DNA of 64,000 bases from Phymatolithon calcareum (GCA_977006965.1 OZ345356.1:372001-436000), one strand, 5' to 3'; counted from the first letter of the stretch, positions 1 to 10,381 are shown. Numbers and translations: made by a program. The notes: generated by a model not told the origin, from the sequence alone.

Positions 1-36
1 GTAGACGACCCCCGGTAGCGAGGCGTCATTGTGTGT

Positions 37-165
37 TCATTGCGCCACATTTTTCAGCTCGGTGATCAGCGCACCGAGCTCGTTTGACAGCTGATCCGAT
101 AGCATGTCGTAACCACGCATGGCACGTGGCGCGGTACTCGCGTAAGTCCATACCTAATCTGGGTG
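37..165 (-). other. Possible C-terminal coding fragment
   Basis: On the minus strand a short frame ending in a stop at 37-39 reads as an ordinary soluble C-terminus (RGYDMLSDQLSNELGALITE within it). It opens just after an AG dinucleotide, so it could be a last exon, a pseudogene piece or chance. Another frame over the same bases is also open. No family is recognised and no upstream exon was found. Confidence 0.15.
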
Positions 166-344
166 TGCTCCCATTACACTTTAACGTTTGGCTTTTCATG
201 GGCCGTACAGTAGTTTCTTTTCCCTACAAATAGTCCACTAGCTCACGTCCTGAATAAAGAGGAAGGAAGTTACCTTGCATTCCTGTTTTCCATCCTCGAC
301 GGCTCGTACTGCATCACAAACCGGACGACACGGCTGAGATGCCT

Positions 345-806
345 GAGGCTGATTTTTAATAGAGCACCATTGTGGAGTAAATCGATAATGGATGAGTACT
401 GTGGTACCACAACGATAACTGAGCTGGTTGCGCTCCAACCCTTTTTATCATCAGCGCAGGTGTGCCCTGATGTGGAATATGAATGCCAACGACTCACACG
501 TGCACTTGTTAGTAGAGAAATTCGAATTAAGGAGGCCATGAGTGACCAGACTACGCTACATTAGAAAACGGTTCGGAAAGCAAGCCCTGTTACTCCTAGG
601 TGAGGCGTTGGGAGCTTTTAAATAAATTTTTGCAGAACCCCCAGAGGTAGGTTTTGGAGTTTTGCTGACTATGGCACTTTTAGCGAAATGGAGATTTTGG
701 GTTCCGATTGAGTCCTCGTGTCTCGCCGGAAGTGTTGCCTCAAGCGTCAGCAGATGCGTTGGTAACGCTATAATAAAAATTTCTTCTTCTTCTCCTTCAC
801 TCTTCC
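345..806 (+). mobile_element. Non-LTR retroelement 3' end (ORF C-terminus, 3' UTR, TTC tail)
   Basis: A short frame at 370-564 ends with YECQRLTRAL-SREIRIKEAM and a stop. The same C-terminus recurs at 1490-1550, 15153-15250 (minus) and 818-865 (minus). It is followed by a 3' UTR whose last 90 bases (caagcgtcagcagatgcg, ggtaac, A-rich stretch) and (TTC)n tail recur at about nine places in the window. This is the signature of one retroelement family with a common 3' end. The 5' part is missing. The protein domain is not recognised. Confidence 0.6.
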
Positions 807-865
807 GTGGCGGTCACACTCTGTCCTCCTAAAATCTCCTTGATTCGAATTTCTCTTCCCGGGCC

Positions 866-1767
866 CGTCAAGACCAAGATAACCTAAATTTCTCAACAGT
901 CGCATCCGGAGTCACGGTATGCTGACTCCGCGTGACACAGTACAGTGGAATATTTTCCCCCTCGAGACCCGCTTAAGGACCAGAGATAAGCTCTGGTTCC
1001 CTACTATACTGGGTAGTCCCGAGGTGAGCAGGACTCAGCAAGCGTAAAGGTTTGCTTTAAGCCTGTTAAAACGGAAAACGTACCTGGAACAGACAGAAGA
1101 ATACCGAGGAAGACAGGAGGATATGGCAGAAGTATCGAAGGACATTAACTATCTCAGAAACGAGGAGCACCACAGCAAAGCATTGAAACAAGCAGAAGAA
1201 GGCAAAGTGTCAAAGAAACGGCGACTAGAAGATGCAATCCAAGTGTGGCAAAAATGCGAAGAAGATCGCTCAGTGAAAATCCAGATAAACAAGCATAAGA
1301 AGTTTCCAGGAGTGTTACAAATAAGGAACAGGACGACAGGGCTAACATGCCCAAGACTGATTTTTAACAGAGCTCCGTTGTGTAGGAAATCAATCCTCGG
1401 AGTATTTCGGACCCGGTGCTGAAATTGAGCTTATTGCACTTCAACGCATACTCGGGTCTAAGATGATGACAAAGAGACTGAATATGAATGCAAAAGACTA
1501 ACTCGAACTCTTATATGGAGAGAAACTCGAATCAAGGAAATATTAGGAAAATAGAATGCGGTAAGTTAGAAGTAATTGAGAAGCTGCCCCGTCACTCACA
1601 GTGAGATCTTGGATGCTTTTAAAATAAATCAACATATATCCCCTACCATACTGGGTCGCAACTTCTAGCCACATGCCACTCTAGACGCAAGACTGGAAAT
1701 TGCGAAGCTGTCCCATGCGTCTGCTGATGCGTTGGTGACTTTTAAATTAAAATCTCAATATCTTCTT
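866..1767 (+). mobile_element. About 0.9-kb retroelement with SINE-like head, short ORF and shared 3' tail
   Basis: The insertion is flanked by the duplication cttcccgggcc (855-865 and 1768-1778). Its head at about 932-1005 (gcgtgacacagtacag, then ttttccccctcgag) resembles the head of the complete SINE-like element at 50784-51030. The middle carries a charged ORF (about 1075-1555, best frame 1123-1422) homologous to the ORF at 16991-17359. The end at 1705-1767 carries the common tail (gcgtctgctgatgcgttgg, A-rich, TTC). It is probably non-autonomous: no reverse transcriptase is present. Confidence 0.6.
1075..1555 (+). pseudogene. Retroelement ORF, frameshifted
   Basis: The first part (1123-1422) reads MAEVSKDINYLRNEEHH..., then KVSKKRRLEDA and FPGVLQIRNRT. 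It aligns with the ORF at 16991-17359 (DIGYLREEEDL, KVPKKRRVEE, LPGVLHIRERS). After 1422 the similarity continues in another frame (EIELIALQRI, then YECKRLTRTL to a stop near 1550), so one frameshift is present. The protein is Lys/Glu-rich and probably helical or coiled. No named domain is recognised. Similarity between two copies and co-location with the common 3' tail assign it to a retroelement. Confidence 0.45.
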
Positions 1768-1865
1768 CTTCCCGGGCCTGAGACTCGGCCCGAGTGAGTC
1801 TTTTGCATTCATAATTAGTCTCTTGGTCTATTTCCGTGGATCGCACAGCTCGTTGGAACTCTACA

Positions 1866-2430
1866 ACAACCTCTTCGCCCATTTCCTGAAACTATATCTA
1901 AAAAATGCTCTTTCGCTAGGTATTTTTTTTTGAATTTGGAATTTATTAAAGGTATGGAATTCAATTAAATCGGTGACCGTTTTCTTGTCAACGACCTTTG
2001 GAGCACGCAAATCTCTGGCCTGTTCTTACCCGACGGGTGGTTACGAGGACTAATTGAGAAGGTACATTGTGTCGTAACTTCAGGCAAGTTTTTGAACAGT
2101 CCACAACTGCAACTTCTCTCACCGCACAAAAAAGACAAGGACCACATGAAGGTTAGACTGTGCACTGTTTTTTTGAACAGTGCACGGTCCAGCCGCCTTA
2201 AAAGGATGCTGCAAATAGTGCACCTTTAAATTTGGACAGTAGACATAGTCTAGCGCCTAAGCATAACATAATTGCTCCATATATATATATATAGGGGACC
2301 CAATGGGCGCTGCACAAAGATCGGGTTGGTACTTTCACGCAGATTCTGTAAACCAGATGGATTTACTACGAGTCGGACCGGATTTTGCAGTTAGAGGGGT
2401 CTAATTGAGTGACGCCGTCGTGCCGTTTCG
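1866..2430. other. Intergenic, no gene recognised
   Basis: AT-rich spacer between the retroelement cluster and FTR1 copy 1. It includes a short TA microsatellite at about 2279-2293. A string atttggaatttattaaa near 1934 also occurs near 53350, so it is probably part of a dispersed repeat. Confidence 0.5.
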
Positions 2431-4312
2431 TCAAAGTCGGATACGAAGCGTTGCTCATCAGTGGCATTAGAAATATGTAACAGATAGAGGCGCTAAAACT
2501 TCCTAGAGGAAGTCTGCCACTTATCGCCATTTTACCAGAATTTACTAACCTAGGCCTCCGTCGCCGAATGTTCAGCAGTTTGAGACTCAGTCAGAGAGAT
2601 ATTCTTGTCTCCGTCGTACATGTACTCCCCATCAGATTTAACGTTCCCAGCGAAAAGAATAAGCGAAAATGAAAGGACTCCAAAGAAGAAGAAACTAATT
2701 ACAAGACTCCACGAGAGGACGGCAAGGGAAATCCAAGAGTTTCCATCTTCAGCACGACCTGTCGATGCCCACTCCTCGCTGAAGATAAGTCCGACATAGT
2801 AGAACCTCGGTAGACTGCAAGTTGCCACCCCGTCCTCGTCACATGCCATTTGGGCAATATGCAATGTGGCTATCAGTAGTGTGAGCAAAGTGAAACTGAT
2901 GCCGGTGACGAGAGCCATTGGGCGACGTATCGCTCCGAGTTTCGAGGAGAAGAAGTCGTACACGACGAATACGGCAGCAATAGAAAGGACAAGGCCAATG
3001 GTCATTGTCAAAATTCCGTTCCATGTCGGGTTTGAGACAGTGTAGATGAAACCGACAAACGTGGCAAGAATAGAAAATCCAGTGCTTTTCTTCGCAACGG
3101 ATGCAACCATGTATCGAGCGGAGCGAACTCTGCGCCAGTTGGACGGAACAAGAATGGCTATAATAATGATCCAGTAGATGAAGTAAGTACCCCACTCAAG
3201 AAAAGTAGGTGTATCTTGGTAGCCGAAGAGCGCTCTAAGCAATGCAAAGAATTGGTTATTCTTGTCGTCACAGCAGTCTTTTGTGCTCCATAGGCGCGCA
3301 TTCCACCAGTCGCGGTCTGTCTTCACTTTAGCCCATTCGCCGAACCAATTCGCCTCCTGGAGTTCATGGAAAGCATGCGAGGTAAGACCGGCGGAAAATG
3401 CAATGAGAATTACGGAGGAGTAAAAAAAGAAATCGGTGAGATCAAGCATGACCATACCGCGGAAAACGGCATACGAAACCAAGAGACTGACAATAATTGC
3501 GAGAATTCCAGGAAGCGGGATGGCACGCCATGCGTTTTTGTCATCGCTTGAAAGATTTGCACCGAACAAGAAGATCCAAGTCTCAATTCCTTCACGCAGC
3601 ACTTGCACAAATACCATGGTGAATACCCCAATCTTACCCTGCTTGTCTTCAGCTTCGATGTATCCGTCCACCTTAACTTCCAGCTCACCCTGCATCTCCT
3701 TACCCATTGAGGCCATCCAGAGGATCATCCATGTGAGCAGTGCCGCGGCGATGAGGAATACGATACCTTCAAAGATCTTCTCGGCGTTGCCGGAGAACAG
3801 TTTTCTACCACTCGTGTAGTAGACAGCGACGAACGAGATACCGAAGATAAGGGACAAAGTGATTCCGACACCTGCACCGTACCAGACCCACTTACGCAAA
3901 TGCAGAGCTCCAGATTTGTTCAGGTAGGCAAGAACAATTCCAACCACAAGACATGCCTCTAGCACCTCGCGGAGGACGATGAAGAAAGCTGGGACGGAGA
4001 AAACATTAAACGACATGACGACAGATACAATGTGGAACGGGAGGCGCTTTTAGTTTTTCTTCGGTGTCGAGGTGTTCCCCTGCCGAACGAGATACGCCTA
4101 TGTACTGATAATATCCTCATACCAATAGTTTTTTTTGCGGCGTGAGGTGAGGACAGCTGCAGTAGGGACCCAATCTTCATGGCAGGCACTGCAATTCTAC
4201 AATGCCGGCAGTTTTCTTGCGCCGGACATGTAACGTTCCTGAACTGCTCTTTAACTTGGCCTGTCTAATGATATCAGGGTCTCTGGGACAATTGTGGCCC
4301 TGAAATTCAGCT
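2431..4312 (-). repeat. Inverted segmental duplication, FTR1 copy 1 unit
   Basis: This block matches 48057-49955 in inverted orientation. The similarity covers the FTR1 coding region, about 250-300 bp upstream of the start codon (including the shared string gtcccagagaccctgatatc) and about 110 bp beyond the stop (shared gcaacgcttcgtatccgac). Flanks outside these limits do not match. The coding parts are far more alike than the upstream parts. Confidence 0.85.
2550..4016 (-). CDS. FTR1-family iron permease, copy 1
   Basis: The encoded protein has 488 residues. Proteins of the FTR1/EfeU family import ferric iron across the plasma membrane and in fungi work with a multicopper ferroxidase. Both family RExxE iron-binding motifs are visible: REVLE at residues 16-20 in the first membrane segment and REGIE at 141-145. 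Hydrophobic segments lie near 11-31, 44-66, 81-102, 131-150, 161-180, 187-206, 280-300, 315-335, 342-360, 375-395 and 430-455, somewhat more than yeast Ftr1. The ATG was chosen because the sequence just upstream is conserved with copy 3. No introns. The protein is about 95% like copy 3 apart from a different, rapidly changing C-terminal 35 residues. No ferroxidase gene is visible nearby. Confidence 0.92.
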   Translation of the reverse strand: MSFNVFSVPAFFIVLREVLEACLVVGIVLAYLNKSGALHLRKWVWYGAGVGITLSLIFGISFVAVYYTSGRKLFSGNAEKIFEGIVFLIAAALLTWMILWMASMGKEMQGELEVKVDGYIEAEDKQGKIGVFTMVFVQVLREGIETWIFLFGANLSSDDKNAWRAIPLPGILAIIVSLLVSYAVFRGMVMLDLTDFFFYSSVILIAFSAGLTSHAFHELQEANWFGEWAKVKTDRDWWNARLWSTKDCCDDKNNQFFALLRALFGYQDTPTFLEWGTYFIYWIIIIAILVPSNWRRVRSARYMVASVAKKSTGFSILATFVGFIYTVSNPTWNGILTMTIGLVLSIAAVFVVYDFFSSKLGAIRRPMALVTGISFTLLTLLIATLHIAQMACDEDGVATCSLPRFYYVGLIFSEEWASTGRAEDGNSWISLAVLSWSLVISFFFFGVLSFSLILFAGNVKSDGEYMYDGDKNISLTESQTAEHSATEA

Positions 4313-4427
4313 GTTCGTTCTGAAAAGCTCATATGAAAATCTACTGTAGCTCGATTACAAGAGACGAGGAAAAGGTAATGGAAACTAAGACGAGCTTATC
4401 ACGAGCGTGGAATAGAAGCCCTTTACT

Positions 4428-4912
4428 TTATTCTTTGCTATATGGGGGTGTACATCCTTTTTTTGGATTTTGAGCCTTCTGATTTTTGAATGGACACCCA
4501 AAGTAGAGCATGAGATCAATAATAATAAGATACGTGCTCTTATCCCTCCGGAAACCAAGTTGTACCTTATTGTAGCGGTAGTGATCTCTAATGTAAGAGT
4601 CGAGTGCTGAGTCGACAATCTTCCTGGCTTGGCTTAGTAAGGAAATGGGTCGGTAGTTAGTCGCAATGTGCGCTAGTCCTTTCTTGTATAAGGGAATAAG
4701 AGTTGCTTGTCTCCATGATATGGGAGGCATTTCAGTCGGCCACATGTCTCCCAAATTGCCAATATCTGGTCGAAGCATACTTCCTTGTTAGCATGTAGCA
4801 TCTCAACTGCTACGCCGTCTGGACCAACCGCCTTCCCGTTTGGGGCCCGATTGAAAGCTCTTTGCAGATGCCTCCTCATTGCTCTGTTCACCGTAAATCC
4901 TTCTAGTTCCAC
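4428..4912 (-). pseudogene. LINE reverse transcriptase N-terminal part
   Basis: Two overlapping frames (4912-4673 and 4778-4428) hold the start of a LINE reverse transcriptase: NRAPNGKAVGPDGVAVEML, then ATLIPLYKKG, NYRPISLLSQARKIVDSAL and QLGFRRDKST. These are the known conserved blocks before the catalytic core. A frameshift lies near 4700-4780. The sequence stops being recognisable at about 4490, so no YxDD motif is present. Removing the insertion at 4915-5057 joins this frame to the linker upstream. Confidence 0.75.
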
Positions 4913-4914
4913 AT

Positions 4915-5057
4915 GGAGTTTTGTTGACTATGTCACTTTTAGCGAAATGGAGCTTTTGGGTTCCGATTGAGTCCTAGTGTCTCGCCAGAAGTGTTGCCCC
5001 AAGCGTCAGGAGATGCATTGGTAACACTATAATAAAAAATTTCCTCTTCTTCTTCTT
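4915..5057 (+). mobile_element. 5'-truncated retroelement tail inserted in the LINE
   Basis: This 143-bp piece matches 657-800 closely, including the common 3' tail and (TTC)n end. It is flanked by an imperfect 12-bp target duplication: ctagttccacat at 4903-4914 and ctagtttcacat at 5058-5069. Its orientation is opposite to the LINE. Deleting it and one duplication copy restores a continuous minus-strand frame across the junction (...DWNVKLEGFTVNRAM...), which confirms both boundaries. Confidence 0.85.
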
Positions 5058-5393
5058 CTAGTTTCACATTCCAGTCCTTTTCAGCTTTGCATACATTTGA
5101 GATGTAGGTCGAGAATTAGTTTGGATGTACGGGAGCTACTGCTGCTCTGTTTTTTCCAATTCTTTTGTCCTTCCATTTCATGATCTTGCTGGTGACACTT
5201 GCCTCCTCCGCGGGGCCCTTCTCTTCAATTCCTTTTACAAATGACTCGAATTGTTCGTTTTTCGATTTCCGTATCTTTTTCTTGAGGCACACCTTACAGG
5301 CTCTTGGCTCTTCTTCGTCGGCTTCAAGACCAGATTTTTTGCCTTTTTGTACAGCTGTGCTCTTTTTTCCGCCAGCTGATCAAGTTCCTTGTT

Positions 5394-5882
5394 CTAAAAA
5401 CTTTTATAACACCCTGGTCTTGGTTTTTCTGATATCCATGGATTAATGAGCTTGACGCGAAACATTTCGTACCAGGCATTCAGCGCATCCGAGCTCTTGC
5501 ACTCCATTACTTTTTCGATCATTCCCGGTGCCCATGTTGATATTTCAGTACTTGCTTTCTCCGCTCGTTTCGGAGATTTTCGTGCTGCCTTCGATATAAA
5601 CTGTTCTCTCTGTTTCGCAACAATTTTTTGATTCATGAATCGCATTCGAACTGGCAAATGCTCTTTAGCTCCATTCCAAATCCCGTTCTCGGTGTACGGA
5701 ACTCGGGCTTCTGCTGCCTTTTTGAGAAATATATCAGTATTGCTTCTTCCTCTCCTCGTCACAAATGTCGGGGTGCTGGCTGTCCTTATTCTCCAGTTGT
5801 ACTTCGATGCCCATGACATAATCTTAGTTCCCCACTTGTGGTCCCAAAGGCGATGCCGTGCGTTCAGGTCTCCCATTTCCAC
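5394..5882 (-). pseudogene. LINE endonuclease domain C-terminal part
   Basis: The frame begins with GDLNARHRLWDH, the conserved block of LINE apurinic/apyrimidinic-type endonucleases (Asp and Asn are catalytic or metal-site residues in the family). It continues with TFVTRRGRSNTDIFL, matching the conserved S-x-I-D-x block. The rest is a Lys/Arg-rich helical linker ending near KPRPGCYKSF. The N-terminal half of the domain is not recognisable upstream of 5882, where the frame breaks. In a working LINE this domain nicks target DNA to prime reverse transcription. Confidence 0.7.
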
Positions 5883-5900
5883 CCGAAGTAACTCCGGTGG

Positions 5901-6899
5901 TCCACGATTCGCGAGTCTGTGTGGACGACCAGAAGCATGAGATCAAGAAGATTGAGTCGACCCCGGCGGTAAATCTGGCAAAACGAGTATGGAAAGGAGC
6001 AGGGAAATGTGCCATATTGTAAAGCTTAAGACGGAGGAGACATCCTAGCACAATTATTCGTGCGAAGACATAGGAGAAGCTTAGAGAATCTCGTGCCAAA
6101 ACGGAACCAGGGCAAGACTCCACGGAGATTCAGAACGTAAAATTGAATGCGACCCGCACGAAAGTAAACCTGTAGCTCTCCACTGTGGAGAACGAAACCT
6201 TGGTCAGCACAAACATGAAGCAGTAAGAAAGACGAAAGATCCTGGGCGCGGCAACTAGATTTGAAAAAGGTAAATCCCTCTCCTGCAAACCAGTACGACA
6301 CTGCTGCCGTACTTGTGCTTCAAGTCCAGGAGATACAGAGCACTGGACATAAAGTGGTCATTTGGAACATTCCCGCCTGTGAGCGCCTCGAAAGTCATAG
6401 AACTTACAGGACAATTTGGAAATGATGCTATCGAAGACATCAAGACAGGTCTTTCAAAAGACGAGCTATCACGTCTGGTTATACTTTCCACGATAGTGCG
6501 TTTGTTGTACAGAGCATTTTTCAGCGTGCAGCAACCCCGTTGAAGCCTGTGATGTCCATAGGCGCTGATAGTGACATCTACTCGAAGCCAAAACCAGCCT
6601 GCACACCTGGACAATTGGAAAGCTGCAGGCAAACATGATCTGGTTGAGTCTACAGATCTCTCTCATTGTGCTAAAACGAGTTTCGGATGCCGCCAAATTG
6701 TTGAGCATGCCCGACGAGAAGCATTAGAATCCAAGAGATGGATATGAACATGGACTTCGTTCTCTCCTCATATGTGCGATAATTCTTCTATGTAGAAAAT
6801 CAACTAAACATGTGTGGTAACATGAAAGTTTATTTGCTTTTTCACTTCTGAAGAAATCAACTTCGGGAAAGGACGTCCCGAAAAAGCTATAGCTTTCGC
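5901..6899. other. Uninterpreted spacer with short frames
   Basis: Probably includes the decayed 5' part of the LINE on the minus strand. A plus-strand frame of 76 codons at 6313-6543 has ordinary protein-like composition but matches nothing I recognise. No promoter or RNA gene was identified. Confidence 0.3.
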
Positions 6900-7586
6900 T
6901 TAAAGCTTCATGAAATAAAGGCGGTACGCACTTCCATCATGCAGCATAGCAGCGTTGGCATAATTCGTATCCCCCGGTGCACCCGCAATGTTGAGCTCCG
7001 GGAAAAATCCGGACGCCCCATACGTCCACTTTTCGTCCACGTAAATAGACTGATAAAACTTGACACTATCACCAAGAGTCATGTTGTAATAGTGATAGTT
7101 ACCACCACTGTGAAGCATCATCCAACGGCAACGATCGGAGTCGTTTGGAAACCCAGCGATGGGATTAAGTTTGATGGTGTTGTCCTGTCCGAGACGCAAC
7201 TGGTTCGTGTTGTCCACCGTGGCATACTGATAGATGGAGTTCGGATCTCCAAGCCTCTTGAGGTAGAATCGGAATGTGTCTCCGTCATGAAGACATTCGA
7301 ATGAGCTCGGATCGACGTCCCGTGCATTGTCGACAAACTGATACTCGCCGTGCTGCGATTTGTGACGGTACTGGTACGACGAACCGTTGAAGGCGAACGG
7401 GTAGATGGTGTCGCGGGAGGTGCCGCGGAAACAGAAGAACCAGTAGGTGGAGCCGTCGTGCGCCATAGCGAAACGGGAGAAATCGGCATCATGTGGGGCA
7501 TTGGTGATTTCGATGTTTGGGATGGAATTGTGACCGAACTTGTAGGTGATGCCACTTTCGTAGGCAAACTGGTAGAGGGACGGCAT
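6900..7586 (-). CDS. Four-repeat protein with HDGxxYRxYF motif
   Basis: The 228-residue intronless frame consists almost entirely of four tandem repeats of about 57 residues. Each starts with an aromatic pair (LYQFAY, IYPFAF, IYQYAT, FYQSIY) and ends with a block around HDG plus aromatics: AMAHDGSTYWFF, ECLHDGDTFRFY, MMLHSGGNYHYY and AMLHDGSAYRLYF. The pattern predicts repeated beta-strands, as in propeller, lectin-like or beta-trefoil-like folds. There is no signal peptide or membrane segment. Similar HDGSxYRLYF repeats occur, as I recall, in proteins of unknown function in bacteria and some algae, so transfer is possible. The ATG at 7584-7586 places the start directly before the first repeat, and the stop falls directly after the fourth. 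Function unknown. Confidence 0.7.
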   Translation of the reverse strand: MPSLYQFAYESGITYKFGHNSIPNIEITNAPHDADFSRFAMAHDGSTYWFFCFRGTSRDTIYPFAFNGSSYQYRHKSQHGEYQFVDNARDVDPSSFECLHDGDTFRFYLKRLGDPNSIYQYATVDNTNQLRLGQDNTIKLNPIAGFPNDSDRCRWMMLHSGGNYHYYNMTLGDSVKFYQSIYVDEKWTYGASGFFPELNIAGAPGDTNYANAAMLHDGSAYRLYFMKL

Positions 7587-9090
7587 GTTGCAGTGTATCG
7601 GTTGTGGGTTAGGTGGTTGGTGCGATCTGCAGTTGAAGGCTGGTTGGGAGAATGGTTGGAGGGTTGGTGCGCCTTAAGTACGCATTTTTTCACAAGGAAA
7701 TCGCATGCTCCACATCATTTGTATCCGCGATGGACGGAGATGCAGTGTCGGGAGATCGAAGAGTTTACGTATCAAAGTTGTGAATCAGAAGCAGTTTTGC
7801 GTATGTTTTCTTCAAATTCTGTTCCAATCATCGATTGGCGTGGCTTGTGATTGATGCACCACTGTCTTAGGGGGAAGGAAATCTGCATCCAGCGCTGGAG
7901 AATAGTAGTCAACACTTTGCTGCAGAAAAGTGCTATCTACTATTCTCTATCAACGTGTCCTCGTCTATATGAAACAGCGACAGATTCGTTCGCGGACATA
8001 TAATGGATATACAGAGCATCCAGTAACTTCAAAGCTTGAGATTGACGATGCTAAGAATCATGTCTGACTCCTTTTGTCACCCGTGTCGTAGACGGCATTG
8101 CGGGTACAATATCTGCGAGAGTACAGTGACTAGTTGAGTGAACCAAATTGCTTTGACATCGCCACGATGCTGTGTGCATTTCGGAGTTGCTGAGATCTAG
8201 CAGGCTGTTTCATACAGTACGCTCTATCTCAATGATTACGCTACATCGTTTACGTGCAAGATTGATGCATGATGCATCGAATTGTATGCTTCAAAGAAAT
8301 GTATAAAATGCAGACGATTCGGATACTCGGGTCATCCAATAGAAGAACAGCAATACACCTACAGTACTTCCTTTCCGTTGACCGCATAGCAAGGCGATCG
8401 ATGATCGAGCTATAAGGCGTCTCTAATTATCTTTCTCTCGAAGGAAAGATCAACAGGTCTATCACTTTCGACTTTAACTGAAGCACATGGGCGGATGCGG
8501 TACGTTGCCTGTCGAGATCGCAGCCGCATAAATCAAATGGACAGATCGATATGCTTTCACAGCGGTTGGATGCGGCTCGGAGATAGAGAGCGGGGAATGT
8601 CATGTTACAGTGCAATGGAGAGGTACGGCAAATTTCAGCACTTCGCAAGCCACTATCCTCTGTTTCTGTAGAAATGCGAAGACATGTCTTTCACAGCTCG
8701 CCGTGATCTACCACATGCAGTAGTCGGCATTCAACTTTTACATACATTCAAGTGCATGCTCACGCCAAGCCGAAGCTCAGAATATCTCGTATCCCAAATA
8801 CGTCTTAATGATCATCAACTCGACTTGGTGGCTGCCACATGTCGGCAAATCGCTCCAAAACATGCTTGATGTCGGGGAATGTTAGCTTCAACCATTCTAA
8901 TTTTTGGTGTGTGGGAATCTTTAACGTATGAATTCTGTGATTCTTATCACCGACTGCGCGAGAAGACACCTTTCGTCCGAGGATCTTTCTGAAACTATAA
9001 ACTCGTGCCCATATCCGGACCTCTCCACCGGGCGACAACCCATACATCACCATCAAGAAGAGACTTAATTGCTGCAGATATAGATGTAAT
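7587..9090. other. Intergenic, no gene recognised
   Basis: Holds the presumed promoter of the repeat-protein gene (minus strand) and otherwise only short frames with no recognisable similarity. A tataaaa string at about 8302 and an imperfect palindrome gatgcatgatgcatc near 8265 are the only local patterns noted. Confidence 0.4.
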
Positions 9091-9460
9091 CAGGGGAATG
9101 TTAAGGGGGAGAGAAACGCAGACCCTGTGTCATCCCGCTTTTCCATGATTATCATATATCAAGCCCGTTTGAAAAAGAAACATTAGGGCGAAGATCGCAT
9201 CATAGAAATACCAGAGAAATAAAAGAAAATCATGGGAACATTAGGAGTTCGTAATTTAGTGGCAGCTCTCATTGCTCGACTCGTTTCTTGGTAAGAAATG
9301 ACTAGAATTAAGATTGGCGGCAAAGCTTTGTCGACAATTTTTGATACAGCGTTATCCTCATAATTCGCTATGCACAACGCGCGCCTTATTTTTATTAGAA
9401 TGTTTGTTACTAAGTGGTATGACACCGCTTTGCGTTTCTCCCCCCCCTTAACATTCCCTG
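9091..9460. mobile_element. MITE with about 30-bp terminal inverted repeats
   Basis: The left end reads cagggGaatgttaaggggg-agagaaacgc, and the reverse complement of the right end (9431-9460) is nearly the same with one or two indels. The similarity continues more weakly for another 15 bases. Flanks gatgtaat and gatgtatc (shared gatgta) could be a diverged 8-bp target duplication. The CAGGG terminus and 8-bp duplication fit a hAT-type non-autonomous element. No transposase is inside. Confidence 0.55.
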
Positions 9461-10381
9461 ATGTATCATAACTCAGGTTGAACTGTCTCCTCTTGGTCGT
9501 GGCTGGGCGAGAAGAAGTGAGTCTAAGGGCCCAGTCGGCAAAAGTATCGAGGGAAGATTCAGCCCATGTTTGATGCTGGAAGCTCAGCGCCTCCGGAATA
9601 CGAGAACAGTTGCTTCCAAAAAACTCGTGGTAGATTCGGCATCACATCTGACACGGATTTGACTCGAACTACTGTACAGTATGTTGGCAATACATCAAAA
9701 AGAAAAGAACCACAACAAATCCATGTCTGCGGACTGTAGCGAAAGTAAACAATGATGAAACTGATTGTGTATATCATACGTCGCGCACTTTGTGCACACA
9801 ATGCCCGCCATATACGCAGTCACGATCCAAGAACTTCTGGCAGTCGATGATTGCAAAACTCCGACAGCAGACGACCTGAAAGAGAGCAAAATTCTGATAC
9901 GAAGATGGTGCATATCCTTTGGACTTCCCTTGGGAAAAGCATTAGAGGGAAGATCAGCATGCTCAAGCAAATGCATAAGAAGCAATTGTATATTTCTTCA
10001 GATAGAGAGTCCGATTTGCTCCATTGGATACGCAATTCTCGTACAATGCGCCCGTCTCAGCAGTCGGACTTGCAAGACGGACTTCATATTCTCGTCCGGA
10101 ACAAATTTTGCTCTGAAGAAGACTTCTAAAATCGGCCAGAGTGCTGCATAGCAGAATGTATGGTCCCCGCAAAAATAAAATCCAAGCAAAAGCCCAAAAT
10201 AATCCCGACTTCGTGGTCCGCAACTCCTTCCCCAATGCAATTTTCTGTAACGAAATCTCTACTTTTACTTATTTCTATTCTGGTATGTTCTGCTGACAGA
10301 GGGGCCATCTTGAGAATTCATCAAGATCGCTGCACGTGTAACAATGGACGAGCTCCACTTGTGAAGATGCGAAGTCCTTCA
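9461..10381. other. Intergenic, no gene recognised
   Basis: Contains overlapping frames of up to 128 codons on both strands (around 9765-10235) with no family resemblance and no consistent coding signal on one strand. Nothing can be supported. Confidence 0.35.

Larger units (their letters stand above)
818..1865 (-). mobile_element. Minus-strand retroelement 3' ORF split by a later insertion
   Basis: Minus-strand bases 1865-1780 encode an ORF C-terminal part (ETNYECKRLTRA) and minus-strand bases 865-818 encode its continuation (GREIRIKEILGG). The two halves are separated by a plus-strand retroelement at 866-1767. The break lies in the repeated string cttcccgggcc, present at 855-865 and again at 1768-1778, which is the expected target-site duplication. 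The homologous ORF end at 480-564 is uninterrupted. Confidence 0.55.
4428..5900 (-). mobile_element. Decayed LINE (APE endonuclease plus reverse transcriptase)
   Basis: Reading the minus strand from about 5882 to 4428 gives, in order, the end of an endonuclease/exonuclease/phosphatase domain, a charged linker with several frameshifts (5390-5070), and the first part of a reverse transcriptase. That order is standard for non-LTR retrotransposons. The element is cut short before the catalytic YADD region and is interrupted by a small plus-strand retroelement at 4915-5057. It is a dead remnant. Confidence 0.8.
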
